NCBI GenBank assembly: GCA_965116715.1
Contig: OZ220724.1
Coordinates: 1,364,001-1,428,000, forward strand
Length of the DNA: 64,000 nt
Direction: 5' to 3'
From: Poriferisodalis sp965116715
GTDB lineage: Bacteria; Actinomycetota; Acidimicrobiia; Acidimicrobiales; Poriferisodalaceae
Shown here: one piece after another, positions 7,897 through 16,349 of the stretch
How positions within the stretch are numbered: the stretch's first letter is position 1
Layout of the letters: each line of letters opens with the position of its first letter
Program-made: the position numbers and the translations under genes
Notes under the pieces: model-generated
The model's input: the letters and a program-made list of their open reading frames with translations, nothing else
The model's database searches: none
Told to the model about the DNA's origin: nothing

Positions 7897-8307
7897 TCAA
7901 CCGTCGCCGAGCAGGTGGGCCACGCCGGGCAGCGGCCACGCCGCAGGCAGTGTGACAACGTCGGCGGGATCCACGTTCAAGCGGTACAGGGTGTCGCCCT
8001 CGCGCACCAGCGAGAGCTGCTCGCGCGCAATTCGCTCCACCACCACCGGATCCTTGGCATCGGCCACCCGGGCGGCCAGGTGGGACGTCTCTGCCTGCAG
8101 CCGCTCGAGCGTGTCAGCGGCGTGGTCGATGCTGCGCCGCTGTGACGTCAGCGATTGCCAGGGGAACAGCAGCACCGCGAGGAGGCCGACAGCACTCACG
8201 ACGATCACCAGGCCCACGAACACCGCCAAGGGACGGGGTCGTCCTTCCCGGCGGCGGGTCTGCGTCGACGTCTCGGCAGGCCCTGAGTCGATGGACCCGG
8301 TGCTCAT
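7897..8307 (-). CDS. ftsB: FtsB/DivIC-type septum formation initiator
   Basis: A 136-residue bitopic membrane protein of the cell-division FtsB/DivIC family. There is a 35-residue Arg-rich cytoplasmic tail, one membrane helix (residues about 37-57, LAVFVGLVIVVSAVGLLAVLL), then a heptad-patterned coiled coil (SIDHAADTLERLQAETSHL) and the family's conserved segment DPVVVERIAREQLSLVREGDT, normally followed by an aromatic. It should join FtsL/FtsQ in the divisome. The ATG at 8307 is chosen because AGGG lies just upstream and the longer in-frame extension overlaps enolase. It follows enolase by 25 bases, the usual actinobacterial eno-divIC order. Confidence 0.85.
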   Translation of the reverse strand: MSTGSIDSGPAETSTQTRRREGRPRPLAVFVGLVIVVSAVGLLAVLLFPWQSLTSQRRSIDHAADTLERLQAETSHLAARVADAKDPVVVERIAREQLSLVREGDTLYRLNVDPADVVTLPAAWPLPGVAHLLGDG

Positions 8308-8332
8308 GGCCCTGAGTTCATGGCGACGGGAC

Positions 8333-9628
8333 TCATGAGTCACGCGCAAGCGAGGCGCCGCCGCGGTAGGCGGCGAGCTCACCGAGCTCTTCCTCGATCC
8401 GCAGCAGCCGGTTGTACTTGGCGACCCGATCCGAGCGTGCCGGCGCCCCGGTCTTGATCTGCCCGCAGTTGGTGGCAACGGCCAGATCGGCGATGGTGGT
8501 GTCCTCGGTCTCGCCCGAGCGGTGCGACATGACCGCGGTGTAGCCGGACCGTCCCGCCAGCTCGACTGCGTCGAGCGTCTCGGTGAGCGTGCCGATCTGA
8601 TTGACCTTCACCAGCACGCTGTTGGCAACACCGGCTGCGATGCCGCGCCCCAACCGCTCGATGTTCGTGACGAAGAGGTCGTCGCCCACGAGCTGCACCT
8701 TGTCGCCGACCAGGTCGCCGAGCGTCGACCAACCGTCCCAGTCGTCCTCAGCCATGCCGTCCTCGACTGAACAGATCGGGTAGCGCTCGCACAGGTCGGC
8801 GAGGTACCGCGCAAAGCCTGCGGCGTCGAGCTGGCGTCCTTCCCCGGCCAGGGTGTACACGCCGCCGGCGTAGAACTCCGTGGACGCCACGTCGAGCGCA
8901 AGCGCCATGTCGACGCCGGGCTCGAAGCCGGCTTCGCTGATCGCTTCGATCAGCAAGGCGAGCGCCGCCTCGTTGGATTCCAGGTCGGGTGCGAACCCGC
9001 CTTCGTCGCCGACCGCGGTCGACAGACCGCGGGAGCGCAGGACGCTGCGCAGCACGTGGTACGTCTCGGTGCCCCACCGCAGCGCCTCGGAGTACGACGC
9101 CGCTCCGACCGGGACGATCATGAACTCCTGCAGGTCGACGTTGTTGTCGGCATGCTCGCCGCCGTTGATGACGTTCATCATGGGCGTCGGCAGCACATGC
9201 GCATTTGCTCCGCCGACGTGGCGGTAGAGCGGCAGGCCCAACGCCGCTGCCGCCGCGTGCGCCGTTGCCAGAGAGGCGGCCAGCACAGCGTTCGCGCCCA
9301 AGCGAGCCTTGTTCATGGTCGCGTCAAGCTCGATCAGCGTGCCGTCGACCTGCCGCTGATCGACAGCATCGAGACCCGTGAGCGCCTCGGCGATCTCGCC
9401 GTTCACGTGCCCCACGGCCACGGCGACGCCCTTGCCGCCATAGCGCGGGCCGCCGTCGCGTAGCTCGACTGCCTCAAACTGGCCGGTCGAGGCGCCCGAG
9501 GGCACCATGGCACGGCCCATAGCGCCGCCCGCGGTGCGCACCTCGGCCTCGGTGGTGGGATTGCCGCGGGAATCGAGGACTTCGCGGCCGGTCACCCCGG
9601 TGATCTGCGTGGACGCGTGCGCTGTCAC
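8333..9628 (-). CDS. eno: Enolase
   Basis: A 431-residue glycolytic enzyme that interconverts 2-phosphoglycerate and phosphoenolpyruvate in the cytosol. It has the N-terminal EVLDSRGNPT signature (residues about 16-25), the substrate-loop PSGASTG (43-49), the Mg-binding acidic residues in DVASTE, SVEDG and GDDLFVTN, the catalytic Lys in VKVNQIGT and the signature SHRSGETEDT near 370. Length is standard. The GTG at 9628 has TACTCT eight bases upstream, so transcription is probably leaderless. A 26 bp tandem array lies in the promoter-proximal region between it and mazG. Confidence 0.98.
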   Translation of the reverse strand: MTAHASTQITGVTGREVLDSRGNPTTEAEVRTAGGAMGRAMVPSGASTGQFEAVELRDGGPRYGGKGVAVAVGHVNGEIAEALTGLDAVDQRQVDGTLIELDATMNKARLGANAVLAASLATAHAAAAALGLPLYRHVGGANAHVLPTPMMNVINGGEHADNNVDLQEFMIVPVGAASYSEALRWGTETYHVLRSVLRSRGLSTAVGDEGGFAPDLESNEAALALLIEAISEAGFEPGVDMALALDVASTEFYAGGVYTLAGEGRQLDAAGFARYLADLCERYPICSVEDGMAEDDWDGWSTLGDLVGDKVQLVGDDLFVTNIERLGRGIAAGVANSVLVKVNQIGTLTETLDAVELAGRSGYTAVMSHRSGETEDTTIADLAVATNCGQIKTGAPARSDRVAKYNRLLRIEEELGELAAYRGGASLARDS

Positions 9629-9636
9629 GCAATGCG

Positions 9637-9642
9637 AGAGTA
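9637..9642 (-). promoter_or_regulatory. Leaderless -10 box of eno
   Basis: TACTCT, eight bases before the GTG at 9628. The 26 bp array begins seven bases further upstream, so it occupies the -35 region. Confidence 0.45.
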
Positions 9643-9649
9643 CCGGTGC

Positions 9650-9805
9650 GCTGTGCTAGCCCTCGCGCGCTTCGCGCTGTGCTAGCCCTCGCGCGCTTCG
9701 CGCTGTGCTAGCCCTCGCGCGCTTCGCGCTGTGCTAGCCCTCGCGCGCTTCGCGCTGTGCTAGCCCTCGCGCGCTTCGCGCTGTGCTAGCTCTTGCGCGC
9801 TTCGC
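9650..9805. repeat. Six-copy 26 bp tandem array grown from the 3' end of mazG
   Basis: Five identical 26 bp units (9650-9779) plus a sixth copy (9780-9805) with two mismatches that is the real end of mazG. On the minus strand every unit spells the last codons of the gene (R-E-A-R then a stop TAG) followed by CACAGC. Each unit contains the hairpin GCGCG-CTT-CGCGC, so the array is a string of short stems. The 26 bp period is not a multiple of three, so copies fall out of frame. There are no spacers, so it is not a CRISPR array. Confidence 0.9.
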
Positions 9806-10280
9806 GCGCGGCGATGCGGCGTGCTCGGGCCTCACGCTCGGCGGCCTTGATCGCCTCCCACTGCACCGAGAGCTCGTCATCGCTGGACTCGGGAGCGTTC
9901 GGATCGCGCTGGAACACATGGGGATGACGGCGGAGCATCTTGGCCTCGACGGTCTCGAGGACCTCGACCAGGGTGAACGTTCCCGCCTGCTCGCCGATCG
10001 CGGCATTCATCAGCACCTGCAGCAGCACATCGCCGAGTTCGGACACCAGATCTTCGATGGCCGTCGCCGCCTGGTGCGCGTCACCGGCCAGCGCTTCGGA
10101 TGCCGCCTGCAGCGCCTCGGCAAGCTCGGAGGCCTCATCGAGTGCGTACGGAGCGAGCGAGGCGTGCGTCTGCACCCGGTCCCAGGGGCATTCGCGACGC
10201 AGCCTGGTGATCACCTCGTGAAGCGAGACGAATCGGTGGCCGAGGTCTGATTGCCCACCGGTGGGATGCTCACCGGCCAC
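9786..10280 (-). CDS. mazG: MazG-family nucleoside triphosphate pyrophosphohydrolase
   Basis: A 164-residue all-alpha NTP pyrophosphatase that hydrolyses (d)NTPs, often aberrant ones, to monophosphates. CPWDRVQTHASL (residues about 31-42) is the family signature, and the Mg-binding EExxE-type clusters are DEASELAEAL and ELGDVLLQV. KMLRRHPHVF near residue 115 closes the first domain. It has one MazG domain, unlike the two-domain E. coli protein. It lies 24 bases after the PpiC lipoprotein gene and is probably translated from the same mRNA, which continues from mfd. The final codons lie in the sixth unit of a tandem array, so the gene's 3' end is the source of the repeat. Confidence 0.93.
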   Translation of the reverse strand: MAGEHPTGGQSDLGHRFVSLHEVITRLRRECPWDRVQTHASLAPYALDEASELAEALQAASEALAGDAHQAATAIEDLVSELGDVLLQVLMNAAIGEQAGTFTLVEVLETVEAKMLRRHPHVFQRDPNAPESSDDELSVQWEAIKAAEREARARRIAAREARKS

Positions 10281-10304
10281 GACGGCCCCCGCGCCAGCCC
10301 TGGC

Positions 10305-11342
10305 TCACGGCACCAGCGGCAGCGACACGCGCAGGTTGTCGGCGTTCCATGCGCCGAGCGCCGGGGCGACGCTCACTTCGTAGGTCGACATGACCTCCGT
10401 CAGCAGGCGGCCCGCGAACGGACCGATCGACGAGAGATCGACCGCGTCGGTGTTCAGAGAGTCCAGATGCAGCACCACCCAGAGCTCGCCGGACGGGCTT
10501 GCTGTGGACGGCAGCAGGAGCGGCGCTGTCAGCTCGCCGGGCTCCAGCTCGATCAGCGCCAGCGTCAGGTCGCTGGGCAGACGCAGTTCGAAGGGCAGGC
10601 CGCAGCCGATGGTGCCGTCGGTCTCGGTGAGGCCGGGCAGGTTGACCGCCGCAGCGACATCGCCGAATGCTTCGCCGGCCTGCACGCGCTCGGCGGCCGC
10701 TGCGGCGTCGGCTTCCGACGTCACGGCCAGCGCGCCCACGCAGTGAGGCGTCGCCAGCCGTTCGATGCTCGGGTCTTCCTCGATGCTGCGCTGCTGCGCG
10801 TACTCCTCGAAGGGACCCTCGAGGTGTGCCTGCACCTGCGCGTTGATCTCGGCGTCGGCGAGCGAGATGTTGACGGGGAAGCCCAATGCGTCCAATGCCA
10901 CCCCGGCCAGCCGCAACTGGATCATCGAGGTGAGCCGGGACACGAATTCCTCGTGCGTCGGGTTCTCCGGGTCGTCCATGAGCGTGACCGGCGCGTCCAC
11001 GATGTTCGCACGCACGTCGCCGATGAGCAGCTGCCCACCCGGGAAGCTCGCCGCCACAGCAGCACCGTCGGCGAGCAGCTCTTGATATGCGGCCTCCTGG
11101 GCGGCCCGAGCTGCGTCGCGTTCAGCGCGCTCGGCTTCGAGCTCGGCTTCAAGTTCGGCCTCGTCAGCCGCCGCCTCCGCAGCAGCTCGTGACACGACGC
11201 CGTCGTCGTCCGTGTCGAGTTCGGCGACGACTTCGGGGTCGAGCCCCGTGTGGATGGTGACGACGTTGCCGTTATCGGCACATGCGAGCGCCAGCAGCGC
11301 CACGAGCACCAGTGGAGCCAACAACACAGCTCGTCGAGACAT
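10305..11342 (-). CDS. PpiC/SurA-like peptidyl-prolyl isomerase lipoprotein
   Basis: A 345-residue exported lipoprotein. The signal peptide ends in LALAC, with Cys21 as the lipidated residue. An EF-hand-like DTDDDG (residues 43-48) is followed by a highly charged coiled coil (about 52-88), then a SurA-like helical region and a parvulin/PpiC-type domain near 200-290 (VGALAVTSEADAAAAAERV through CGLPFELRL). It probably helps secreted proteins fold at the membrane; enzymatic activity is inferred because parvulin residues are weakly conserved. The ATG at 11342 is preferred because AGAGGAG lies five bases upstream. It sits between mfd and mazG, apparently in one operon. Confidence 0.8.
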   Translation of the reverse strand: MSRRAVLLAPLVLVALLALACADNGNVVTIHTGLDPEVVAELDTDDDGVVSRAAAEAAADEAELEAELEAERAERDAARAAQEAAYQELLADGAAVAASFPGGQLLIGDVRANIVDAPVTLMDDPENPTHEEFVSRLTSMIQLRLAGVALDALGFPVNISLADAEINAQVQAHLEGPFEEYAQQRSIEEDPSIERLATPHCVGALAVTSEADAAAAAERVQAGEAFGDVAAAVNLPGLTETDGTIGCGLPFELRLPSDLTLALIELEPGELTAPLLLPSTASPSGELWVVLHLDSLNTDAVDLSSIGPFAGRLLTEVMSTYEVSVAPALGAWNADNLRVSLPLVP

Positions 11343-11373
11343 GGGACTCCTCTGGGCACGCACTGGGGGCAGG

Positions 11374-14300
11374 CTAGGTGCTTGCCGCGTCGGCAGTGCT
11401 GCACCCCGGCGCGGCCGGCGGCCGCAACTGCTGGCAGAACGCGAACAGATGCCCGATCGTGGCCGGCTTCAGCGCCCGCACCGACAGCTGCACCTCGCCC
11501 ACGTCTGCCTTGTACCGAGCTGCACTGAACGGCGTGCCTGCGCAGATGCGCCGCATGCGCAGTTCCTCGCTCGCCGTCAGCGTCAACGGCCCCAAGCGAA
11601 CCCGCCCGCCGTCGTGGCCGGGAGCGAAGGCCACGGTTCGCATGTCGAGCCGGTGGCACTCCGCACGCAGCAGCGCTATGTGCAGCAGCGTCCGCGCAGC
11701 CTCTGGGACGGGCCCGAAGCGGTCGATCCACTCGGCTTCGATGTCGGCCACCTCGACCAGTTCGGTCACTGCACCGAGACGGCGATACGCCTCCAGCCGA
11801 CCCGTCTCGTCAGCCACATAGTCCTCGGGCAGGTGCGCCACCAGCGGCAGATCGATGACGATCTCGGCCGGCTGGCTGGGAGTCTCGCCGTTCAGGGAGG
11901 CAACCGCTTCGCTGACCAGCTCGCAGTAGAGGTCGTAGCCGACGGCGGCGATGTGCCCCGATTGCACGCCGCTGAGCAGGTTGCCGGCGCCACGCAGTTG
12001 GAGGTCGCGCATAGCGATGCGGTAGCCCGAGCCCAGCTCGGTGGACTCGCCGATCGTGCGCAGCCGCTCGTACGCCTCCTCGGACAGTGAACGGCCCTCG
12101 GGGTGGAACAGGTATGCGTACGCGCGCTGTCCCGACCGGCCCACACGTCCACGGATCTGGTGAAGCTGTCCGAGCCCCAGCAGGTCAGCTCGGTCCACGA
12201 CCAGTGTGTTCACGCTCGGCATGTCGATCCCCGACTCGATGATGGTCGTGCAGACCAGCACGTCGTATGCGCCTGCCCAGAAGTCGATGACGATCTGCTC
12301 AAGCGTGCCTTCGTCCATCTGCCCGTGCGCCACGGCGATGCGCGCCTCGGGCACCAGCTCTGCCAGGCCCGCTGCCACCACATCGATGTCGGCAACCCGG
12401 TTGTGCACGAAGAACACCTGGCCCTCGCGCAGCAGCTCCCGGCGGATGGCCTCGCTGACGGCACGCTCGTCGTAGGGGCCGACGTGGGTGAGGATGGGCT
12501 GGCGCTCGGCTGGGGGCGTCTGCAGCAGCGACAGGTCGCGGATGCCGGTGAGGGCCATTTCGAGCGTCCGGGGAATGGGCGTGGCCGTCAGCGTCAGCAC
12601 ATCGACCTCGGCCCTCAGGTGCTTGATCGCCTCCTTGTGGCTCACGCCGAAACGCTGTTCCTCGTCGACCACCAGCAGACCCAAGTTCTTGAACTTGACG
12701 TCGCTCGACAGCAGCCGGTGCGTGCCGATCACCACATCGACGGTGCCATCGGCGACACCGGCCACCACCGCCCGCTGCTCGGCAAGTGTGAGAAAGCGGC
12801 TGAGCACCTCGACCCGGACAGGGTGGTCGGCATAGCGCTCGGCGAAGGTCTGGTGGTGCTGCTGGGCCAGCAGCGTGGTGGGCACCAGCACCGCTGCCTG
12901 CTTGCCGGCGCTCACCGCGCAGAACGCCGCCCGTACGGCCACCTCCGTCTTGCCGAAACCGACATCGCCGCACACGAGCCGATCCATCGGCGTGGGCTCG
13001 GACATGTCCGCCAGCACCTCGTCGATGGTGCGGCGCTGATCGGGCGTGGGCGTGTAGGTGAAGCTCTCGGCCAGCTCGGCCATGCCGAGGCCTTCGGGGT
13101 CGAACGTGTTGCCCTGCGTGGTGATGCGCCGCTGGTACAGCACCACCAGCTCTTGGGCGATCTCGGCCACGGCTGCGCGCACCTTGGCCTTCTGGCGCTG
13201 GAAGTCGCTGCCGCCCATGCGACTGAGCCGGGGAGTCTCCCCGCCGATGTAGGGGCGGATGAAGTCAATCTGCTCCGTGGGCAGGTAGAGCCGATCCGTT
13301 CCCCGGAACTCCAGCTCGAGGTAGTCGCGTTCGTCGTCACCGAACGCCCGCCGGACGAGCCCTGCGTAGCGGGCGATGCCGTGATGGTGATGGACGACGA
13401 AGTCGCCGATGCTCAGATCTTCGAACGACGGCGCCACGCCGGTCCGGCGCCGGGCTGCACGGTGGACGCGGCGGCGTCCAGTGAACTCTGCCTCGGGCAG
13501 GACCGCCACGCCGGCTGCGGGCGCGATGAAGCCTCCCTCGACGGGTGCCGCCACGACATGACCGCCGGGCGTCGGCGTGAAGCTGCCGGGCTCCGAGTGC
13601 AGGCGCAGCGGGACTTCGTGTGCGCTCAGCGTGTCAGCGAGCCGGACAGCCGAGCCGTCACCTTCGGCGGCCACCACGACGATCGGTCGCGCTGTTGCTG
13701 CATCTTGTCGCTCCGCTCCCAGTACCAAGCGGCGCAGCTGTGCCACGAGGCGCATGGGATCACCCGCAGCAGGCACCCAGGACTCGGTGGCGACCTGCGG
13801 CCCGGGGAGTCCGTCCGCCGTCGGTGCCGCCGTAGTGTCCACCGACCACACCGCTGCGGGGCAGCGGGCCAGCAACCGGTCGAATGCAACATGCAGCGAC
13901 GGGAACGGGGCCTCATCGTCAGCACTGTCACTGTCACCGGCTCCGTCTGCGCCACCCGGGCTCCGCAGACCCCACGTGACCGCCAGCGAGCGAGTGAGAT
14001 CCTCGGTCTCCGCCGTGATGCCAGCAGCGCGATCAGCGAGACGCCGCGGTTCGCACAGCAACACCAGCGCGTCGGCGCCCAGCAGATCGGGCAGCACGAT
14101 CTCATCCGGGCTGAGCCACGGCAGCCACGACTCCATCCCGTCGAAGAGCTCGCCCCTCGCCAGGCGCTCCATGTGCTCGGAGCACCACGGTTCCTCGATG
14201 GCCAGCGCCGCGGCCCGCTCTCGCATGGCGGCGTCAGGACGCATCTCGCGTGCCGGATACAGCCGAACCCCATCCAGCTCCACCACCGAGCGTTGATCGG

Positions 14301-15003
14301 CCACCGAGAACTGCGTGAGACGGTCCACCTCGTCGCCCCAGAGATCGATGCGCACCGGTGCCTCAGCCGTCGGGCAGAAGACATCCACGATGCCGCCGCG
14401 CACTGCGATCTCGCCGCGGTGTTCGACCTGATGCTCCCTCCGGTAGCCCCACGCCACCAACTGCGACACGACCTCACCGAGGTCGCACCGGTCACCTCGT
14501 GCCGCGCTCATCACCGATGCCGCCGGGGCGCACGCGTCGGGGCTGAGCCGCTGCAGCAGCGCCCGAATCGGCGCCACAATCACTTCAGGAATGGGCACCT
14601 CCGGATTTGGCACTTCCGGAGTTGGCACCTCGGGCGCGGCCCCGCCGGTGCCGGGTCCCGCCTTCAGCGCCTCCAGCACCTCCAGCCGGCGACCCATCGT
14701 CTCGGTCGCCGGGCTGACGCGCTCGAAGGGCAGCGTCTCCCACGCCGCGAACAGCGCTACCTGTTGCTCCCCCAGCCACATGGCCAGGTCCTCGGCGTAG
14801 CGCTCGGCCTCGTGAGCTGTCGCCGTCACGACGAGCACGGGAGTCCGCGATCCCAAGGTCGCCAGGCCTGCTGCGACAAACGGGCGCGCTCCGGGGGCGA
14901 CCGCTATCGAGCCAGACGCCCGCCCCAGCATCGACACGAAGCCCTGGTCGTTGCCGAGGCGCTCGGTCAGCACCCGCAACGGTGCCGCGTTGGTCGAACT
15001 CAC
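11374..15003 (-). CDS. mfd: Transcription-repair coupling factor Mfd
   Basis: A 1209-residue superfamily 2 translocase that removes stalled RNA polymerase from damaged template and recruits UvrA. The UvrB-like N-terminal modules cover about 1-400, the RNA polymerase interaction domain (GDFVVHHHHGIARYAGL) starts near 530, and the helicase core has Walker A GDVGFGKTE near 680 and the DEEQ box VVDEEQRFG near 780, with motif VI at GRVGRSGQ. The C-terminal TRCF domain follows. The GTG at 15003 overlaps the pth stop codon (GTGA), which fixes the start and implies translational coupling. A four-residue repeat, PEVP-like, is inserted near residues 122-140 of the N-terminal part. Confidence 0.97.
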   Translation of the reverse strand: MSSTNAAPLRVLTERLGNDQGFVSMLGRASGSIAVAPGARPFVAAGLATLGSRTPVLVVTATAHEAERYAEDLAMWLGEQQVALFAAWETLPFERVSPATETMGRRLEVLEALKAGPGTGGAAPEVPTPEVPNPEVPIPEVIVAPIRALLQRLSPDACAPAASVMSAARGDRCDLGEVVSQLVAWGYRREHQVEHRGEIAVRGGIVDVFCPTAEAPVRIDLWGDEVDRLTQFSVADQRSVVELDGVRLYPAREMRPDAAMRERAAALAIEEPWCSEHMERLARGELFDGMESWLPWLSPDEIVLPDLLGADALVLLCEPRRLADRAAGITAETEDLTRSLAVTWGLRSPGGADGAGDSDSADDEAPFPSLHVAFDRLLARCPAAVWSVDTTAAPTADGLPGPQVATESWVPAAGDPMRLVAQLRRLVLGAERQDAATARPIVVVAAEGDGSAVRLADTLSAHEVPLRLHSEPGSFTPTPGGHVVAAPVEGGFIAPAAGVAVLPEAEFTGRRRVHRAARRRTGVAPSFEDLSIGDFVVHHHHGIARYAGLVRRAFGDDERDYLELEFRGTDRLYLPTEQIDFIRPYIGGETPRLSRMGGSDFQRQKAKVRAAVAEIAQELVVLYQRRITTQGNTFDPEGLGMAELAESFTYTPTPDQRRTIDEVLADMSEPTPMDRLVCGDVGFGKTEVAVRAAFCAVSAGKQAAVLVPTTLLAQQHHQTFAERYADHPVRVEVLSRFLTLAEQRAVVAGVADGTVDVVIGTHRLLSSDVKFKNLGLLVVDEEQRFGVSHKEAIKHLRAEVDVLTLTATPIPRTLEMALTGIRDLSLLQTPPAERQPILTHVGPYDERAVSEAIRRELLREGQVFFVHNRVADIDVVAAGLAELVPEARIAVAHGQMDEGTLEQIVIDFWAGAYDVLVCTTIIESGIDMPSVNTLVVDRADLLGLGQLHQIRGRVGRSGQRAYAYLFHPEGRSLSEEAYERLRTIGESTELGSGYRIAMRDLQLRGAGNLLSGVQSGHIAAVGYDLYCELVSEAVASLNGETPSQPAEIVIDLPLVAHLPEDYVADETGRLEAYRRLGAVTELVEVADIEAEWIDRFGPVPEAARTLLHIALLRAECHRLDMRTVAFAPGHDGGRVRLGPLTLTASEELRMRRICAGTPFSAARYKADVGEVQLSVRALKPATIGHLFAFCQQLRPPAAPGCSTADAAST

Positions 15004-15641
15004 TGCGCTTCGGGTCCTCGTCTCCGCCGGCGGGCATTCGTGATGTTCATGGCCGCCTCGATGCCCTCGCGCACCAGCACGTCGAGCCCCGTCACTGCGA
15101 GGTCCAGTGCTGCGTCGATCAGCGGCTCCTCCTGGCGCGTCGGCTGCTGCAGCACCCATTTCTTGCCGGCTTCGGGCCGGGGGGGCTTGCCGATGCCGAT
15201 GCGCAGCCGTGCGAAGTCCCCCGTGCCGAGCTGGTGGGCGATCGACGCCAAGCCGTTGTGACCGGCGGTCCCCCCGCCAGCCTTGAGCCGCACTTGGCCG
15301 GGCTGAAGGTCGAGCTCGTCGTGGACCACGACCAGCCGTGACGGGTCGGTGATGCCATGGCGCTTGACCAGCACGCCGACGCTGCGACCGCTCTCGTTCA
15401 TGAAGGTGGTGGGGCACGCAAGCGTGACGCGGAGCTCACCGACCGTCGCCTCCCCGACGCGAGCGTGCTCTCGCCGCTGGGCGGCCAACTCGCACCCGAG
15501 CACCGTTGCCCAGCGCTCGGTGGCCTCGACACCGACATTGTGACGGGTTCGGGCGTAGCGCTCGGGAGGGTTACCGAGACCCACCACCAGCCAGTCTGCG
15601 GCTGTTCCCCGCCGCGCGGCCGCCCGGCGGAACACGGACAC
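15000..15641 (-). CDS. pth: Peptidyl-tRNA hydrolase
   Basis: A 213-residue hydrolase that frees tRNA from prematurely released peptidyl-tRNA. The family motifs are in order: VVGLGNPPERYARTRHNVG (residues about 19-37, including the catalytic His), TTFMNESGRSVG, VVHDELDL and KAGGGTAGHNGL. About 16 residues precede the usual N-terminus. The GTG at 15641 begins eight bases after the rplY stop, and the gene's own stop overlaps the mfd start, so rplY-pth-mfd form one unit. The pairing of rplY and pth is common in bacteria. Confidence 0.96.
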   Translation of the reverse strand: MSVFRRAAARRGTAADWLVVGLGNPPERYARTRHNVGVEATERWATVLGCELAAQRREHARVGEATVGELRVTLACPTTFMNESGRSVGVLVKRHGITDPSRLVVVHDELDLQPGQVRLKAGGGTAGHNGLASIAHQLGTGDFARLRIGIGKPPRPEAGKKWVLQQPTRQEEPLIDAALDLAVTGLDVLVREGIEAAMNITNARRRRRGPEAQ

Positions 15642-15649
15642 TTGGACGA

Positions 15650-16291
15650 TCAGTCCTCGTCGTCGGTGTCGACGTCGTCGCCCTCTTCGGCCTCGACGGT
15701 GTCGCCCTCGTCGTCGATCTGCTCGGCTGCGACAGCAGCCCGCGTCCGCTGGGCGATCGCCACCAGCGTGTCGGCCTCGAGCAGGCTCTCCATGCCCTCG
15801 GGCAGGGTGAGATCGCTGACACGGATCGGGTTCTCCAGCGAGAGCGACTCCACGTCGACGTCGAAGGCAGGGGGGATCACTCCAGCGGGCGACTCGACGT
15901 GCAGCGACATCAGCTGCTGCTGCACCACCGCACCCTCGCGGCCGGCTTGGGCCGCTTCGCCGACCAATCGGATCGGCACGTCCACCACGAGGCGCTCGTC
16001 GAGCGAGATGAGCAGGAAGTCGACATGGGTGACACGGTTGGCGATCGAGTCGCGCTGCATGTCCTTGACGATGGTCAGATGGTTCGTGCCGTCAACCTCG
16101 AGGGTGATGATCGCGTTGGGACCGGCGGCGTTCAGCGCAGCCCTGAACCGCAGGCGATCCAGCGTGATCGACACGGGCTCGCTGCCGTGGCCGTACATCA
16201 CTGCTGGGATCTTGCCCTCGGCGCGCAGACGCCGTGAAGGTCCCGAGCCGGCTGCATGACGGGTCTCGGCAATGAGCTTCAGCTGTTCCAT
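15650..16291 (-). CDS. rplY: 50S ribosomal protein L25, general stress (CTC) form
   Basis: A 213-residue two-domain L25 (bL25, CTC type) that binds 5S rRNA in the large subunit. The N-terminal L25 barrel (residues 1-95) carries RRLRAEGKIPAVMYG, and the beta-rich TL5/CTC C-terminal domain covers about 100-185 (IPPAFDVDVESL). A very acidic tail closes the protein (EEGDDVDTDDED), a common feature of actinobacterial L25. GAGGGA six bases before the ATG supports the start. It is the first gene of the rplY-pth-mfd unit and lies about 60 bases after prs. Confidence 0.95.
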   Translation of the reverse strand: MEQLKLIAETRHAAGSGPSRRLRAEGKIPAVMYGHGSEPVSITLDRLRFRAALNAAGPNAIITLEVDGTNHLTIVKDMQRDSIANRVTHVDFLLISLDERLVVDVPIRLVGEAAQAGREGAVVQQQLMSLHVESPAGVIPPAFDVDVESLSLENPIRVSDLTLPEGMESLLEADTLVAIAQRTRAAVAAEQIDDEGDTVEAEEGDDVDTDDED

Positions 16292-16349
16292 CGCGAATCC
16301 CTCACCGGTCGGATGCCTGCTGCGCGAGCGGCAGGCAAGCCTACGGGTC

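Noticed and set aside
9650..9805. Possible CRISPR array (26 bp units near a nucleotide pyrophosphatase)
   Set aside because: Units are directly adjacent with no spacers, and no cas gene is present.
12103..15261. 1052-residue open frame on the plus strand opposite mfd
   Set aside because: Shadow of mfd: His/Arg/Gly-rich, no recognisable domain, and fully overlapped by a gene with all Mfd motifs.
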